A DNA stretch of 64,000 nt, taken from Epinephelus fuscoguttatus (taxonomy: Eukaryota > Chordata > Actinopteri > Perciformes > Serranidae). The DNA is taken from NCBI RefSeq assembly GCF_011397635.1, contig NC_064771.1:16555379-16619378 (forward strand). Direction: 5' to 3'. The notes beneath the pieces are model-generated. The model was given only the letters and a program-made list of their open reading frames with translations. It made no database searches and was not told the DNA's origin. Below, one piece after another: positions 14,642-26,957 of the stretch; within the stretch, counting starts at the first letter, position 1; every line of letters starts with the position of its first letter. The position numbers and the translations under genes were made by a program.

Positions 14642-17600
14642 TCAGGAGAGCAGCTGGATAACTTCTCTGGCTCTGTGCGCCCTCTGCTGGACATCCTTGT
14701 CCTCTGGTGCTTGTCCCGACTCTTCAACCAGAGCTAAGGCCTTCTGCACTGTGGTGTCTTTGGCTGCTCCGCGCAGCCCCTCCAGGTACTCGAGCAGCAC
14801 AGAGAACTTCTCATCTGGAATCTGAAATAGAGTTTGTTGAATTAATGTGTTGCTTGAATTCTGTTGTCTGTTTAGATTTATTTTTGTAAATAATATTTTT
14901 TTTATTTAGTTTATGTGTGCAAGCCAGGGAATATCAGACAAACTGGAATTGGTTATTCTAATAAGATATCTCGAAGTTTCTAAAGTTTCATATGTCATGT
15001 TTTTGCTTCCCAGTAGCTGTGGCCCCCCAGCGGAATAATGTGTCATGCCACACCACAGAAACTCCTCAGGAAAAGGTCGAAGGAACATGACAATGAGTTC
15101 ATGGCGTCAACCTGGCCTCCAAATTCCCCAGATCCCCATCTGATCAAACATCTGTGGGACATGTTGGTACCCCACCTCACAACCCACGGGACTCAAAAGA
15201 TCTAAAGCTAACGCCCTGGTGCCAGACACCAAGGGACACCCTCCAGAGATCCTGTGTCCATGCCCTAACAGGCCAGAGCCAAGTCCGGTCCAAGGAGCAC
15301 CCACCGTGGATTGAGGGTACCAGCACGTCCCTCAAATGTTCGATCAGATTGGGATCTGGGGTATTTGGTGGTCAGGTCAACACCTTGAGCTCTTTGTCCT
15401 GTTCCTCGGGTCATTCCTGAGTAGTTTTTGCAATGTGGCATGGTGCACTGTCCTGCTAGAAGGCCACTGCCATCGATACGTTCCATTGCCATGAGGGGGT
15501 TTATTTTCTATTCACGGCTTCATGGCTATTCACTTCACCTACGAGTGGTTTTAATCTTTTGCCTGATCGGTGTATATGTCATGTTACTCTGTTTTGTCTT
15601 TTTGCACAATATTTTGGTATATTTAGATTACTTCTCTATATTAATACAGACAAACACTGAGTATCATTACTGAATCATATCAGTCTGGTGTGCACTGTTG
15701 TCAAATTTAGCAAATATCTCCTCATGGTCGACTAGCTGTGTATGCACTGGGAAAAAAACACGGTGGCTATGTAAATAGGAAACAAATTGGTTCGGGCCGA
15801 GAAACATAACAATATTGTGTCTGCTTGTGCACAGGATAGGGGAAAGGCTATGGATGAAAGAAGAGAAAGGCAGTGGGAGCAAGAGGCATAATTAAACAGT
15901 AGTAGTTATTTGTATCTTAATGTAGTATTCAATAAACATAGTAAACAGTAGTATATTGTGTAATTATAAAAGGCAGCACAAGAGAGCATCTTTAAATAAA
16001 TTTAAGGGCAGTTCATTAATATTAATACACTGGAACCAACTTTTATAAATTTACCTTTTTGTTCCTCAAAAGCGTCGACCATGCTATATTTACAAAATGC
16101 TACTAAAAACAGACTTGTCATTATACTCTATGACTGGAGATAAGAGAGTGGGTGTAACTCACAAACTAATCAGACAGGAAGACATCACTCTGAGGTCAAC
16201 ACCCCCTCACTGTGAACATCGGCAAAGAAAAATCCCCCATCATCATCATCATCATCACAGAGTGCTCGCACTGATTCATTTTACCTGTTGGGGGTCAAAC
16301 ATGTGCTGCAGTAACCACGTCTGCCTCGTCTTCTGGAACTTCCACTCTGTGCGGTTGTTGGCCCAGCTGCACAGACGAAACCAGAGCACATTGAAATTAC
16401 AAGAAAGGGGTTTATTTTTTTCATACTGCAGTTTGTTGTCTGTAGTAGTATACTAGCTTGCTTCAAAGTGTTTGCTGCATTCAGTCCTCCTACACATAAC
16501 AAGGGACAGGACCTAGACCTTGAAAAGATCTAATGTCGCACTTTGGTGACACAAGAGAGCAATTAGGGGGAAAAAAAGTCAAAATCAAAGCAGTTGAGGA
16601 GATATACTGAATATCAGTCCCTAATATGGGTCAATGTCAAACACACTGCATCACACAATTCCCACAGCGCAACTTGATAAGCTCTTTCATCAGACCCTCA
16701 AACTCAACGCCCCAGGTTTGCAACACAGGCTTTCTGTTTCAGATCTACCACAAGGGTTATTTTTCTCACACTTCACAAAGATCCTTAAGAGCCACAGAAG
16801 ATATTTTACACATGTCCTCATTATGACTAGTATACTGAACTTTATGTGTACAATGTGTGGGATTTCCTCTTCGGATCTAATTCAATTCACTCACCAAACT
16901 CACCACTACAAATAACACCCTCAAAAATTACCCAAGAGTAAAAGCAACACCTCTCTGACACATATTCAACACATGTAACCAACATAACCAAAGCTGTGTT
17001 TGCTGTGAGGACTGTACTGAATTGCATTACATTGTTCAGTTGTTCCTGATTTCGTGTAATGGTGCTACAAAATGTTACTGAGGAAGTATGTCATATTTTA
17101 CTATCAGCAACAGGTTTAAAAAGGTAGTTTGTGAACCACTTGTGGCCAACTGGATTCATATCATGGCACAAGGGAATACTTCAACTCCCAAATGATCTAA
17201 AAATAATAAACATTCACCATAAATTGAAGTTAAAGTGGGCCTCGTTTAACAGCAGCAAAACTAAATTTAAACATTGGTTTACAAACTCCTCAGAACTCAT
17301 GCAGTCTCATTTATCCAGTTGGATGAAGGTACTTCCCAAAAATATGCATTTTCACTGGAGCTTTAGTGTTTACATCTAAACTCAAAAGTGAAACATGTCT
17401 GTGCTCTCCTCAAAGCCAGACTCCACTGACAGTAATTTTCTCCCGCTGAGCACAAGAGCTGCTGGTCTACCACCACCTCCATCAGTTAGTTTTGCTTTGC
17501 TGAGTCTGAACTGACCCTATAAAACACCAAAGTCACACAATACCAGAAAGAAGAAGAAGAAAGCAGCTCCTGTGTTCTGCAAGGTAAAATTACTGTTTTT

Positions 17601-20600
17601 TTCCAATGGAGTCTGGCTTTAAAGAGGGCATCGCTAAGTTTCAGTTTCAGTTATGTTTTAGTAAACACATGTTTGGAAAGTATTGAGAATACCACTGGAT
17701 ACACTGGACTTGGGTTACACTGCATGAGTTGTGTGAGAGTTTGTAAACAGATATTTTGATGTAGTTTTGCTTTTGTTAGACGTGGACCCCATTGACTTCA
17801 ATTCATCAAGACTTTTTTCCAGTTTTGGATTCTTTGTTCAGCGTAAAGACATGCGAGAAAGAATGTTTTCTTCACAAATTCAACATAACACAGGGTGAGT
17901 AACTGATACACAAATTATCATTTGGGGAGTGAAGTATTCCTTTAATTAATATCCACGGGCTTTGGACGTGTCGTTTCTTCTCTTAGACATGATGACATCA
18001 TAGGCAGGTGGCAATGTACCTGTCCTGTACTACATGAGAGTGGCTCTTACCAGGTGAGATAGTCTAAGGCCTGCTGAGGTGCAATGGGTCCAGATGCTTC
18101 AGGTTTCTTTTCAGTCTCTCCCTCCGCCTTGAGCCTCTTCTTCTCCTCCTTTTTCAGGATCTTCTTCATCTTCCTCTCCAGGACCCGCTTCTCCTCGGGG
18201 CTTAGGTCCTCCTCTCCCTCCACCTCGTTTGTCCTCCCCAGACAATGGGGTGGATCTGATTTCTGTCACACCAAAGCAAAACAAAGGCTCATGGGAGTTA
18301 TCTACATTAACAGGCCTTCCTTTGTAGACCCTTATCATTTTCTGTGTTCATGTAAAGCCATTTACAAAACATCCCTAAATAACTCACGCTGAGAGTGATT
18401 GAATGATAAGAAAAATGTTGAAAAAATGATTTAGTTTTGTGTAATGAACAGCCACTTCCTGCTGGTTTTCAGTAGTTTATAGTTTTCCTGGTCAGTGCAG
18501 AGCTAATGCTAGATGCCTAATGCATCTAGAGTTTAATTTCTACAGTAAAATGTAACATAAATGTGACATTTTGTTGCGCTGCAGCATACAGATGAGACAG
18601 CTAAAGCACTTTTTGAGTTTAGATCACTTCCTGTTGCACTGCAGCTCTGAGGGACGTTTCCTGAATCTACAGCTTTATGAGGTCAGCATCACACGCACTT
18701 ATAGTGTGTGGTGAAGTTTACCGTGGTGCGCAACATGCCTTCAGAGTTGTATTCAAAACAGTTGCTCTGAACCACAGCACAAGCATGCATGATTTAAAAA
18801 TAACCACCTGTCAAGTCAGTTTTTTGGCCAATCACACAGAGGAGCCACAGAACAAAGCAGCTGTTGTGTGAGTGAATTTTGAATCGAAAACAGAAATTGT
18901 GTTGCAGTTTCATGACGGAGAAATAGATATTTTACTTAGTAACAGGGTGAAACTGAGTATCTAGCTCCCCATTTGTCTGCAGAATAATTGAAGCTCTGCA
19001 AAAGACTTGTTTAAACTTTTTCTGAGGAGAAATAAAGAACCAAATTAAAGTCATTTTGCAGCAGCAGTAGGCAGTTACCACAGCACAACTTAAAGACTGC
19101 ATTTAACTCTCTGGGGAAGTTAAACAAGGGACACAGTATGCTCTGATTTAACAGTGCTCTGTCTGCAGGGTGATGAAGTAGAAAAAAAAAAAAAAAGAGG
19201 GAGGGGAGGGAAAGATTTTGATCACATGGCCACGAAGTCACTCTGAAAGTATGCTGGCGGGGTATTGCCCACAGAAATATATAAAGTGCTTCACAGTGAG
19301 CGGCTGTGTCCATGCGACGAGCATCATTTTAGGAGCTTTGGGTCGATTGGCAGCGTCGGGGCTGGTGGATACACAACAGGAGAGGAGCGGGTGACGAAAG
19401 CAAAAATGGTAAGTGGAAACATGTGTTTTCACTGAGCAGGCAGTTCCTCAAAGAGGAACAGACAAAGACTGGCCAACGGGGACATGCTGTCGTAGAAAAT
19501 ACTTTAGAAAGAAAACATTATTACATATCTAGTCAGCACTGCATGTATTTTAGGGATCTATAATAATGACTTCAAGCTAACCTAAAATTTCAGCCCAACT
19601 TTGAGTTAATTCAGGAAGGAAATGCACATATGTTGAAAGAGTATGTTCCTGTGGAAAACCCAAGTAAATGATTCACAGGCTGAGTGACAGTAAACACAGT
19701 TTGAAATGTATAAAACACAGCTGATAAATGTGTTTAACTACTCAAATATGGTTGTTCCTTTGCGCACTAAAAGAGCAATCAATGTACAGACAGCAGATGA
19801 TTAACAATTGCACCCACATTATCTGAACTCTGCTGATAGTTCACCACATTCAGGTGGGAGGAAATGTTTGACTAACAGTTGAGGGTGATGCTGAGGAGGA
19901 CAGGATGTCATTAGTATTTGTTTTCTCTTTTCACTTCCAGCCTACTCAAAGCGTGGACTTGCTCACCACTGAGATGAGCACCACGCCTCCATTTACCGAC
20001 AGTCCCACTGTCGTGGGCAACGCCACCACCGCTGCCATCATAATGGACAACCCCACCTCTGCATTCTCCCCTCAAAACAAGTTAGACGAAATCTCAGCCA
20101 ATGACATCACCTCCAGGGCGAACTACTTCTACAGTTTCTTCGCTGGGCTCGGCTTCATCGCCGGCTGCTTCCTGATCTACAGCTTCATCCAGACCTACAG
20201 AGCCCAGAGGCGGCTGGCCTGGCTCGACTGCCTGCTCTGGGCATTTTGCAGCCTCCAGCTGCTGCTCCTGCTCCTCTCTCTTCACATTGTGGCCTACAGA
20301 CCTCATTACCTGCTCGCAACAGGTTTGGGCTGTGCTGCTCTCTCCTTTACCATCAACACGGCCTGTCTCTGCGGTCTGCTGGTCTTAGTGCTGATGGCTT
20401 ACGTGCTAACACTGGATCCACCATCCCACGCCCTGCTGAGGAAGCCTTGGGTCTGTGCGGCTCTGGTGATCCTGACTTCTATCTTGATTTCTCTGCTCCT
20501 GGCCGGGCTTCGTGGACCCCGAGATGGTCTACAGGAGAAAGGCAGGTGCTTTATGGATCCAGTCCAAGCTGGTGTGTCTTACGCAGCTGCTAGGTTGTGC

Positions 20601-23600
20601 CTGGCTTTTTTGATTCCCTACATCCTCCAAATGGGACTTCTGATAGGTGGCTGTGTCCGGCAGTGGAAATCTAAAGGACGTTTCCTCTCCGGCTCCGAGG
20701 AGGGTCCTGTGTTCCTGGCAGTGACCGTGGTCATGTTCATCTGCCAGCTCTTCTACAGCGTGGCGCTGGTGAGAGGAGCACAACTGGCACAACGAGAGAA
20801 GGGGCTGACCCATCACGAGCGTGCGTTTCTGAGCGTGGCTGAGTTTGTACTGTTCTCAGGGAGCAGCGGCAGCCTCCTACTCGTGCTGCTCCTGCACAGG
20901 CCATGTCGAGAGAGTCTCCACGGGGTGTTCAGGCAGCTGAGGGACTGCTGTCAAAGCCCAGGGCGCACGCAGCCCAACAGGAACATCATAGCTCCCCATA
21001 TTGAGATTACAGACACCCTGCAGGATATTGAGTCATAGAGGACAAAGACTCTCTCATCTGTGAGCACAAAACTCCTCTGATGCATCAAAATAAAGACTTT
21101 TGAAACTTGATGTATTAAACATAATATTAATCTAACTCTTAAAATGCTTTCTATTTCTCTAAAGTGACAATTTAAATGCTTTTCCATGCATGTATTTCTC
21201 CTTTATTTTATTGTACATTTTTATTTTGCAAAAATAAATGTTGTGCTGTACGTATTCAGAATTGTGCTACATGTACAGTCCTTATTGTAACTGTTGCAAT
21301 ACTAACTTATAGAGTTGTTAAAAATCAACAACCATGAATAAGACAATTAAAAAAGGATGTACTGTTGGTAGTGGGTGCAATCTCACATCTTTTGAACCTG
21401 CTCTCACAGAACAGACTCTGTTTTGCATAAACACAATTTGCACAAAAGCCCATTTAGACAAAATGCCTGGAAAACTTCTGCGACTCCCAGAACGCCACAT
21501 AGGAAACATTTAGTCAGGGAAAAATAAAAGTCAGATCCTAAGCTGAGGGCCAACAGTGTCAGTATTTTCCAAGAAATTATTTTAAAGCTGTTAAACTAAA
21601 CAAGCCAGACAGGCGACACTTTAAACTCCTTTCAAGAAACTGATGGGCACCACTTCTAGGAATAACTGACCTGCATGGATCACACATTACATCAGTGCCA
21701 GCAGAGTGGCACTAAACCAGGGACCAGTAGGAAAATTAAAACAGGAACTGGATTGCACAAGACGTTGGCGTCGTGTAAAATGTCAGACCTGATTCACACT
21801 GTGTGAAATCATAGCAGAAGTTGATGCATTACAGCGTTAACATCAAATTTATCTACAGTCTCAAAAAAGGCGCCTGTAAAGTAAAACAAAAAGCACAGTA
21901 AAGGGTGGTGCTAAAGTCTGAAGGAAAAAAAAAGCTGAAGTGAGACTATCATTGTCTGACCATGTTGTTTTGTGTAAATACATTGTTTGTCGGTCTTTGC
22001 TTTAATTCCCCCGAGTCCCATATTTATATATTTGAACATTCTACAATCATAGTCGTGTTTACGCTTCAGTGCTGACAAGTTGGTTTGTGTCCTAACTGGA
22101 CAAAATCTTTTATGCAGTAAAATAAGCCCATACAAAAATACATAGGGGGTGTACAATGTGACGACTTCACCACACACCATGTAGTAGTTGTTGAGGTATT
22201 TCAGTCTTGACCACACTGGCTGACCAGAGCGATGCAGAGTAAAAAGCCAATTTCCTATTTGAACGCTCTATTCCATTTTTAAAAGTATGTACACAATGTG
22301 TCAAATAGGGGTGGACGATATGGCCTATAAATAATACTGCACCATTTTCAGACTACATCCTGCTACACAATATATATCATCAGATTTTAAAATCTCCTCT
22401 AAACCACTGTAGATTGCTAAAATACTAAACTATTAAATAAACTGTTACAATAAAGTTTAATAAAGTACAATAAAAGGTCAATTAAGTACTGAATATAAAA
22501 AGCTTTAACAAAGTACGGTTATAATGAAGTTAAAGACTATATTGCTAATAAACTGAAGTGAAGCCATGACGAAAAACGTAATGTTTGAATGAAAAACTAT
22601 GAATCGTGTCTGTGTGCACGCCTGCATTGTGTGTTTGTGTTTCTTGCTGTAAGTGGTGGGCGGCACCACAACACTTTACTGTGACACCTGCTTTCAAAGT
22701 CACCACCACACAGACGGGAAGGATTAAGAAGACAGCAATGCAGTGCAAGAAAACTCAGGTAGGTTTTTTCATATGAATTACAAAATTATTTATATCAAAG
22801 CACTGACTTTACTGACTTTAATTGTCTTGTAGTTTTCATTCATTCATTCATTCATCTTCTAACCGCTTCATCCTCTTGAGGGTCGCGGGGGGGCTGGAGC
22901 CTATCCCAGCTACATTGGGCGAGAGGCAGGGTACACCCTGGACAGGTCGCCAGACTATCGCAGGGCTCTTGTAGTTTTCAGATTTAAAAAAAGAATTTCT
23001 GGGCATTTTATGTCGTTGTTATTTAAATGACAACAGAGAGAAAGATAAAACAGGGTCAGTGGCTGGTCGGTTATGGTTGGTGTCTTACAACCCCAGACTA
23101 CCAGACCACCTTACCCAGAGTGTCTCCGGGTTACGACAGTTAAATTGAATGCTTTTTCGGTCCTGTTTAAGACACAATTTAACCAAATTTAGGACAGATT
23201 TTTGGACAAATCATGAAAACATGGCAGGCAAGTAATATATATGTGGTCTTGTGCAGAGGTACGTGTTTATATTTAGGAATATGGTTATTAGAGTAAGTTA
23301 AGTAAATCTAAATGTTGCCCTCATTTTCACAAAATGAAATTAAAAGATTGATAAATGACATTAAATAAAATGTGTGCAGTTAACCCCTCACAAATTCAAA
23401 TGTAAGACTATTTAATGACTTTTAAGACATTATTGTTATAAGATTGAATTCAAGACATGGTAAGACTTTTAAGGACGTGTAGACACCCTGCTAAAACTGT
23501 GATTTTGTATCACAGAAGAAAACTGCATCAAATCTGACGTTTTCCTCGAGAGAAACAGCCACAGCAGAGCTATAAGACAATGATAAATATATAGTTATAA

Positions 23601-26600
23601 ACATAGTTTTGTAACTGATCATGTGTAATGATCATAAATGGCATGGTATATGACATTTGAAAGAGAGGGTATAATCACTTATATTTAAACAAGAAACATC
23701 CCTTAATCCCAAATTGCCCAAAATTATTTCCAAAGTGAGCAACCAGAGGAGGGACCAAGTTATTGTTTAGTAAGTTACAAGTCTCAAGTCCTTGCACTCA
23801 AGTCTAAGTCCTAAACTTTGAATTTCGAGTGCCAAACAAGTCACAATGTCCTCTTTGCCAAATATAACTGCCATTGCAACAACAGAATAATATTAAATAT
23901 AAATATATTCAATTTACAAAAATCTTAAACACTTTTAAAATGTTTTATTTGTTTAAACAGGTCTGTTGGAAGTAGTTGCATCTCCATCTATAATTTTTCA
24001 TCCACATATTTTGCGTACTGAAATTCAGTTTGTGTAGACTACCGCCTAGTTTTTGTATGCTAACAAAATTATCTTTGGTATGATTTTTTTTGCAATTGCC
24101 GCTAATTCACGCAACATTGGTTCTTTATGGTTCTGCAACTTGATTGGATGCTGTCGGATTGCTTCAAACAAAGTGGATCTGGGGAACTAAGTCTTGACTT
24201 ACTAGTGATGAATAGCGTTAATGTTAGCTGATTCAGGAAATGAATTGATTGGTGACACACTTGTAAAATAAAATACTTTTAAATCTTTAGGTTTGGGGGA
24301 AGGTATCAAGTGTTTTAAAGTCAAAAGGCTCCAGTCCAAGTGATGTCACGAGTCATTGGTGTTAAAGTTTCATTTTTTTTTTGGATTTTGTCGAGTCTAA
24401 AGTCACTGAATTTGTGACTCGAGTCTCACTCAAGTCCAAGACATATAAATAGAGTTCACACCCGTGGCATCAACTAATGTATAGTCTATAAAAAGTGTTG
24501 TCAATTTTTCTGCCATTCAATGATAACGTACAGAGATGTTTTTGCCTCCTGAGAGTCTATTTATTCACTAAATCTATGTATTGAGAAGATAAAAACTTGC
24601 TGTTAACTTGCTACATTTCTCCTCTCTGTCTATAACAAAAAGTGGGAATCAGTATATATCCAAGATGACCACAGCACAGAAAGAGCAAACAGATGACACC
24701 ACAGTCTTCACTGGGGCAAAACCCTTGGAAAACTAAACACTATGGCAACTTGATGGGAAGCTACTGCTAAAACAATATCAACACAAAAAGAGTAATATGG
24801 ACAGGACCATGTACGTGGACTACAAAGTCTTCACTGTTCGGCCAAATGACACAGAGGCAGCCGTCTCTGATATTCTGCAGGAAGCTTCAGAGAGTCATCA
24901 GCTTTATATCATCAGCCTCTTCCTCTCCAGCATCTACATTATATTCCTGTTCCCCGTGGGCTTCATCGGGAACATCCTCATCTTAGTGGTCAACCTGCAC
25001 CACAAGGGCCGCTTAACAGCCCCGGACCTGTACTTTGTCAACCTGGCCGTGGCCGACCTCACTCTCGTGGCCGACTCTCTGATCGAGGTGTTCAACCTGA
25101 AGCAGGGCTATTACGACAAGCCCCACCTCTGCACCTTCATGAACCTTTTCCAGCAGGCCAACATGTACAGCAGCGTCTTCTTCTTATCCTGGATGAGCTT
25201 CGACAGGTTTGTTGCAATGACTGGCCTCATGGGTCGCAGCATGCCGCACGCACGCCTCAGCTGCTGCCTCATCTGGGTGTCCTCGTCTTTGCTCACTGTG
25301 CTTCCTTTTGCCATAGCTCAAAGCCAGCATGCCGGAGAACTCCACTTCTGCTTCGCCAACGTGACCCAGATTCAGTGGCTGGAGGTGATGCTGGGTTTCT
25401 TGCTGCCTTTCTGCATCTTGGGTCTGTGCTACTGGAGAATAGCACAGGTGCTCCGGAGGAGCCAGAGGGGACGAGATGGCCCCCGGCAGAGGCCTCGCAG
25501 GCAGAAGGCTCTGCGGATGATCTCAGCAGCTGTGTTAGTCTTCTTCCTCTGCTGGCTCCCGGAGAACGTGTTTGTAAGCGTTCACCTTCTAAGAGGTGAC
25601 TCAGACAGCAGCACACTGTGGCAGGACTACCCCCTCATGGGTCATGCTGTCAGGCTGGCGGCCTTTTCTAACAGCTGTCTGAACCCACTCATCTACAGCT
25701 TCCTTGGGGAGACCTTTCGGGTTAAACTGAGGCTCCTTCTCCAGGAGAGGAGCAGATGGGCCAAGCTGCACAGGTCAGCCACTGGGAAATCTTTCTATGT
25801 ACAAGCTGCAAACACATGTGGCCATGCACCATGCCACAGGCAAAGCCTGTCCACACACTTAAACTCTAACATTCTTCCACAAACTGTTCCGCTCCCCCCA
25901 AACAAAGACCAAGTGCATACAGTGGGCCACAATGATAACAGATGACATCATGTCTGTGCCATCAGTGTAAAGACATCATTAAAGGACACTGTAAAAGCAA
26001 GGACTCAAACTGTTGAGGAAACACTTGTTTAATCTGTTTTTAAAAGGATAGTTTGGATGTTTAGAGCTGGGGTGTTACAAGTACTTATCTATAGTCAGTT
26101 ACCTACAGCAGGCAGCATTCGGTGCACCCCTCATTTGGAGAAGCAGACAGGAGTACCAACATGGAAGCTACGCAATGCACTGCTGTGAACAGGGTCAGCG
26201 TCAAAACATATTTTACCCACCTAACAAAATCTATATTACCTTGATGTGGAGAGCCTACTCCAACAGGAGACTTCTTCTTATATTAAATGTCATCTTTTTA
26301 AGACCTTTTTATTGCAACTTGGAATGTAACATCAGTCCTATTTTGCCATTTAAAGTAATTTAGTAATAAAAACTCAACTGTAAGAATAAAATGTCAAGTC
26401 CTCCCTACTTGGCCTCCAAAACATACCTTTTACCTGGTGTAAATGATGTTTTTCAGCACCTTTACACAACTTGTTTTGAAGACTGGGTTGTTACGAACAC
26501 ATATAAAGAATTGTCTGTTTGGAGCAACACAAATCAGCCGTCAGGGTTCACCTGAGTTCTCACAGACACCAGTAACTGTGTATATTTTTAAAGGAAACAA

Positions 26601-26957
26601 AGGGAAAAGGCTTACCTTAGTTTGTGTTGCCATCTGCTCTGCCATGTGTTTCTTTTTGTGTTTCTTATGCTTTTTCTGTTTTGTATCATCTCCTGTGATC
26701 GTCACATGAGGACTCTGTACAGGCGCCTCCTGAATTAAATAAACAAACATTATTTATTATGTTTTTTTGAGCAATTCCAGATTGTGTCATCAAAAACAGG
26801 TGTACACACAGGGGACTGTACTACTCACCTCTACCTCTATCTTTTTCCTTTTCTTCTTTACTTTAGTGTCCATCATTTCTTCCACATGAACCTCATTGAC
26901 ATTTGGGCTCAGTGTCTTTCTTTTAGGCGGTTTTGACACAGATTTGTCTTTAGCCAT
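14642..26957 (-). CDS. C7orf50 homologue (nucleolar/RNA-associated protein of unknown role)
   Basis: Orthologue of human C7orf50, a small lysine-rich protein with a C-terminal DUF2373-type domain; its function is not established, though nucleolar and RNA association is reported for the family. Five coding exons in gene order: 26829-26957, 26616-26729, 18051-18262, 16285-16366, 14642-14821, giving 238 residues (human 194). The N-terminal half is lysine-rich ([19 protein letters not shown]), as expected of a nucleolar protein. Exon 3 has the hallmark [20 protein letters not shown]. Exons 4 and 5 have [18 protein letters not shown] and [18 protein letters not shown], and the protein ends in REVIQLLS, almost the human ending. 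A probable 5' UTR exon with a good donor lies at about 27320-27380. Intron 2 is 8.35 kb and hosts two receptor genes on the opposite strand, reminiscent of the human C7orf50 locus, where GPR146 and GPER1 lie within or beside the gene. Confidence 0.93.
15028..15576. mobile_element. Tc1/mariner-type remnants as an inverted pair
   Basis: Two pieces of the same Tc1-like transposase region lie head to head in intron 4 of the C7orf50 homologue. On the plus strand, 15028-15290 decodes to the WPPNSPDxxxIxHLWD block around the last acidic residue of the DDE triad. The reverse complement of 15313-15480 repeats the same stretch with about the same divergence. The right end matches the terminal repeat of this family (gcctgatcggtgtata, 15561-15576), also seen at 40291-40630. 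Degenerate; no intact transposase. Confidence 0.75.
17400..17660. repeat. MITE fragment of a percomorph-type family
   Basis: Contains caccaaagtcacacaata and ctcctgtgttctgcaaggta followed by aatggagtctggcttt. Related phrases occur at 47130-47220. No coding content. Confidence 0.5.
19272..19408 (+). promoter_or_regulatory. TATA-type promoter and first exon of the orphan seven-helix gene
   Basis: A tatataaag box lies at about 19277-19285, placing transcription start near 19305-19315. The first exon then runs to aaaaatg|gtaagt, so its last three bases (19406-19408) are the presumed start codon. A TATA promoter suggests regulated, tissue-restricted expression, unlike the CpG-type housekeeping promoters elsewhere in the window. 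Confidence 0.6.
19406..21038 (+). CDS. Orphan seven-transmembrane protein, GPCR-like, family not recognised
   Basis: Two exons: 19406-19408 (ATG only) and 19941-21038, giving 366 residues beginning [16 protein letters not shown]. If exon 2 were unspliced, an upstream ATG at 19905 would give 377 residues, but the TATA box, donor and acceptor favour the spliced start. The N-terminus is Thr/Ser/Pro-rich and has the glycosylation site NAT. Seven hydrophobic helices follow, beginning with [20 protein letters not shown] and ending with [17 protein letters not shown], then an amphipathic Arg/Cys-rich segment like helix 8. Cysteines before helix 3 and in the second outer loop (GRCFMDP) could form the usual disulfide, and helix 5 has FLIPY. 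However, DRY, CWxP and NPxxY are all absent. It does not resemble GPR146, the receptor found at this locus in human. It ends with [16 protein letters not shown], and an aataaa follows near 21089. Gene reality is likely; the ligand and family are unknown. Confidence 0.8.
22836..22972. repeat. Dispersed fish repeat (LINE 3'-end-like), fragment
   Basis: A tcat microsatellite leads into cttctaaccgcttcatcctc and tacaccctggacaggtcgcc. The same repeat is present in longer form at 63650-64000. Here it is cut off after about 135 bp. Confidence 0.75.
23160..23500. repeat. Dispersed repeat remnant
   Basis: Begins with gacacaatttaaccaaattt and ends with gacttttaaggacgtgtaga...caccctg, an ending I recognise from hAT-like fish MITEs. 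No coding content. Confidence 0.4.
23750..24450. repeat. Dispersed repeat with 'caagtctcaagtc' and 'gactcgagtctcactcaagt' ends
   Basis: The left end (ttacaagtctcaagtccttg) and right end (gtgactcgagtctcactcaa) are inverted-repeat-like, with AT-rich DNA between them. A fragment of the right end also occurs at 36340-36480, just before exon 2 of the C8orf33 homologue. Probably a non-autonomous DNA transposon. Confidence 0.55.
24797..25945 (+). CDS. gper1: G protein-coupled estrogen receptor 1
   Basis: Class A receptor for estradiol and related steroids, acting at plasma and internal membranes through Gs/EGFR transactivation; in fish it is implicated in oocyte meiotic arrest. Single coding exon, 382 residues (human 375). 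N-terminal NDT glycosylation site at residue 17. Helix 1 is [20 protein letters not shown], and helix 2 has [20 protein letters not shown], near-identical to human GPER1. Helix 3 ends [11 protein letters not shown], with DRF in place of DRY, and helix 6 is [20 protein letters not shown]. Helix 7 has [17 protein letters not shown], the canonical NPxxY. Cysteines at the top of helix 3 and in loop 2 (LHFCF) supply the disulfide. The gene lies inside intron 2 of the C7orf50 homologue on the opposite strand. Its immediate upstream sequence lacks an obvious promoter, so a separate 5' UTR exon is likely. Confidence 0.95.
   Translation: MDRTMYVDYKVFTVRPNDTEAAVSDILQEASESHQLYIISLFLSSIYIIFLFPVGFIGNILILVVNLHHKGRLTAPDLYFVNLAVADLTLVADSLIEVFNLKQGYYDKPHLCTFMNLFQQANMYSSVFFLSWMSFDRFVAMTGLMGRSMPHARLSCCLIWVSSSLLTVLPFAIAQSQHAGELHFCFANVTQIQWLEVMLGFLLPFCILGLCYWRIAQVLRRSQRGRDGPRQRPRRQKALRMISAAVLVFFLCWLPENVFVSVHLLRGDSDSSTLWQDYPLMGHAVRLAAFSNSCLNPLIYSFLGETFRVKLRLLLQERSRWAKLHRSATGKSFYVQAANTCGHAPCHRQSLSTHLNSNILPQTVPLPPNKDQVHTVGHNDNR
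26040..26245 (+). repeat. MITE copy (percomorph-type), plus orientation
   Basis: Carries gtacttatctatagtcagtt, cagcaggcagcattcggtgc and gaacagggtcagcgtcaaaa. The inverted copy at 47240-47455 is clearly homologous (tatggataagcacctcatac on the same strand). Non-coding. Confidence 0.65.

Larger units (their letters stand above)
18263..26615. other. Large intron 2 of the C7orf50 homologue hosting two sense-opposed receptor genes
   Basis: An 8.35-kb intron bounded by a good donor at 26610-26615 (minus strand) and acceptor at 18263-18265. Besides the two plus-strand receptor genes it holds dispersed repeats (22310-22390, 22836-22970, 23160-23500, 23750-24450, 26040-26245). The stretches 18270-19270 and 21250-22300 show nothing further that I can identify. 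Confidence 0.8.

Noticed and set aside
16235-16260. Run of His codons from cat repeats
   Set aside because: A simple trinucleotide repeat in an intron, not a coding histidine tract.
19941-21038. Identification of the seven-helix gene as gpr146
   Set aside because: Human GPR146 has a recognisable class A pattern that is not seen here; only the genomic location suggested it.
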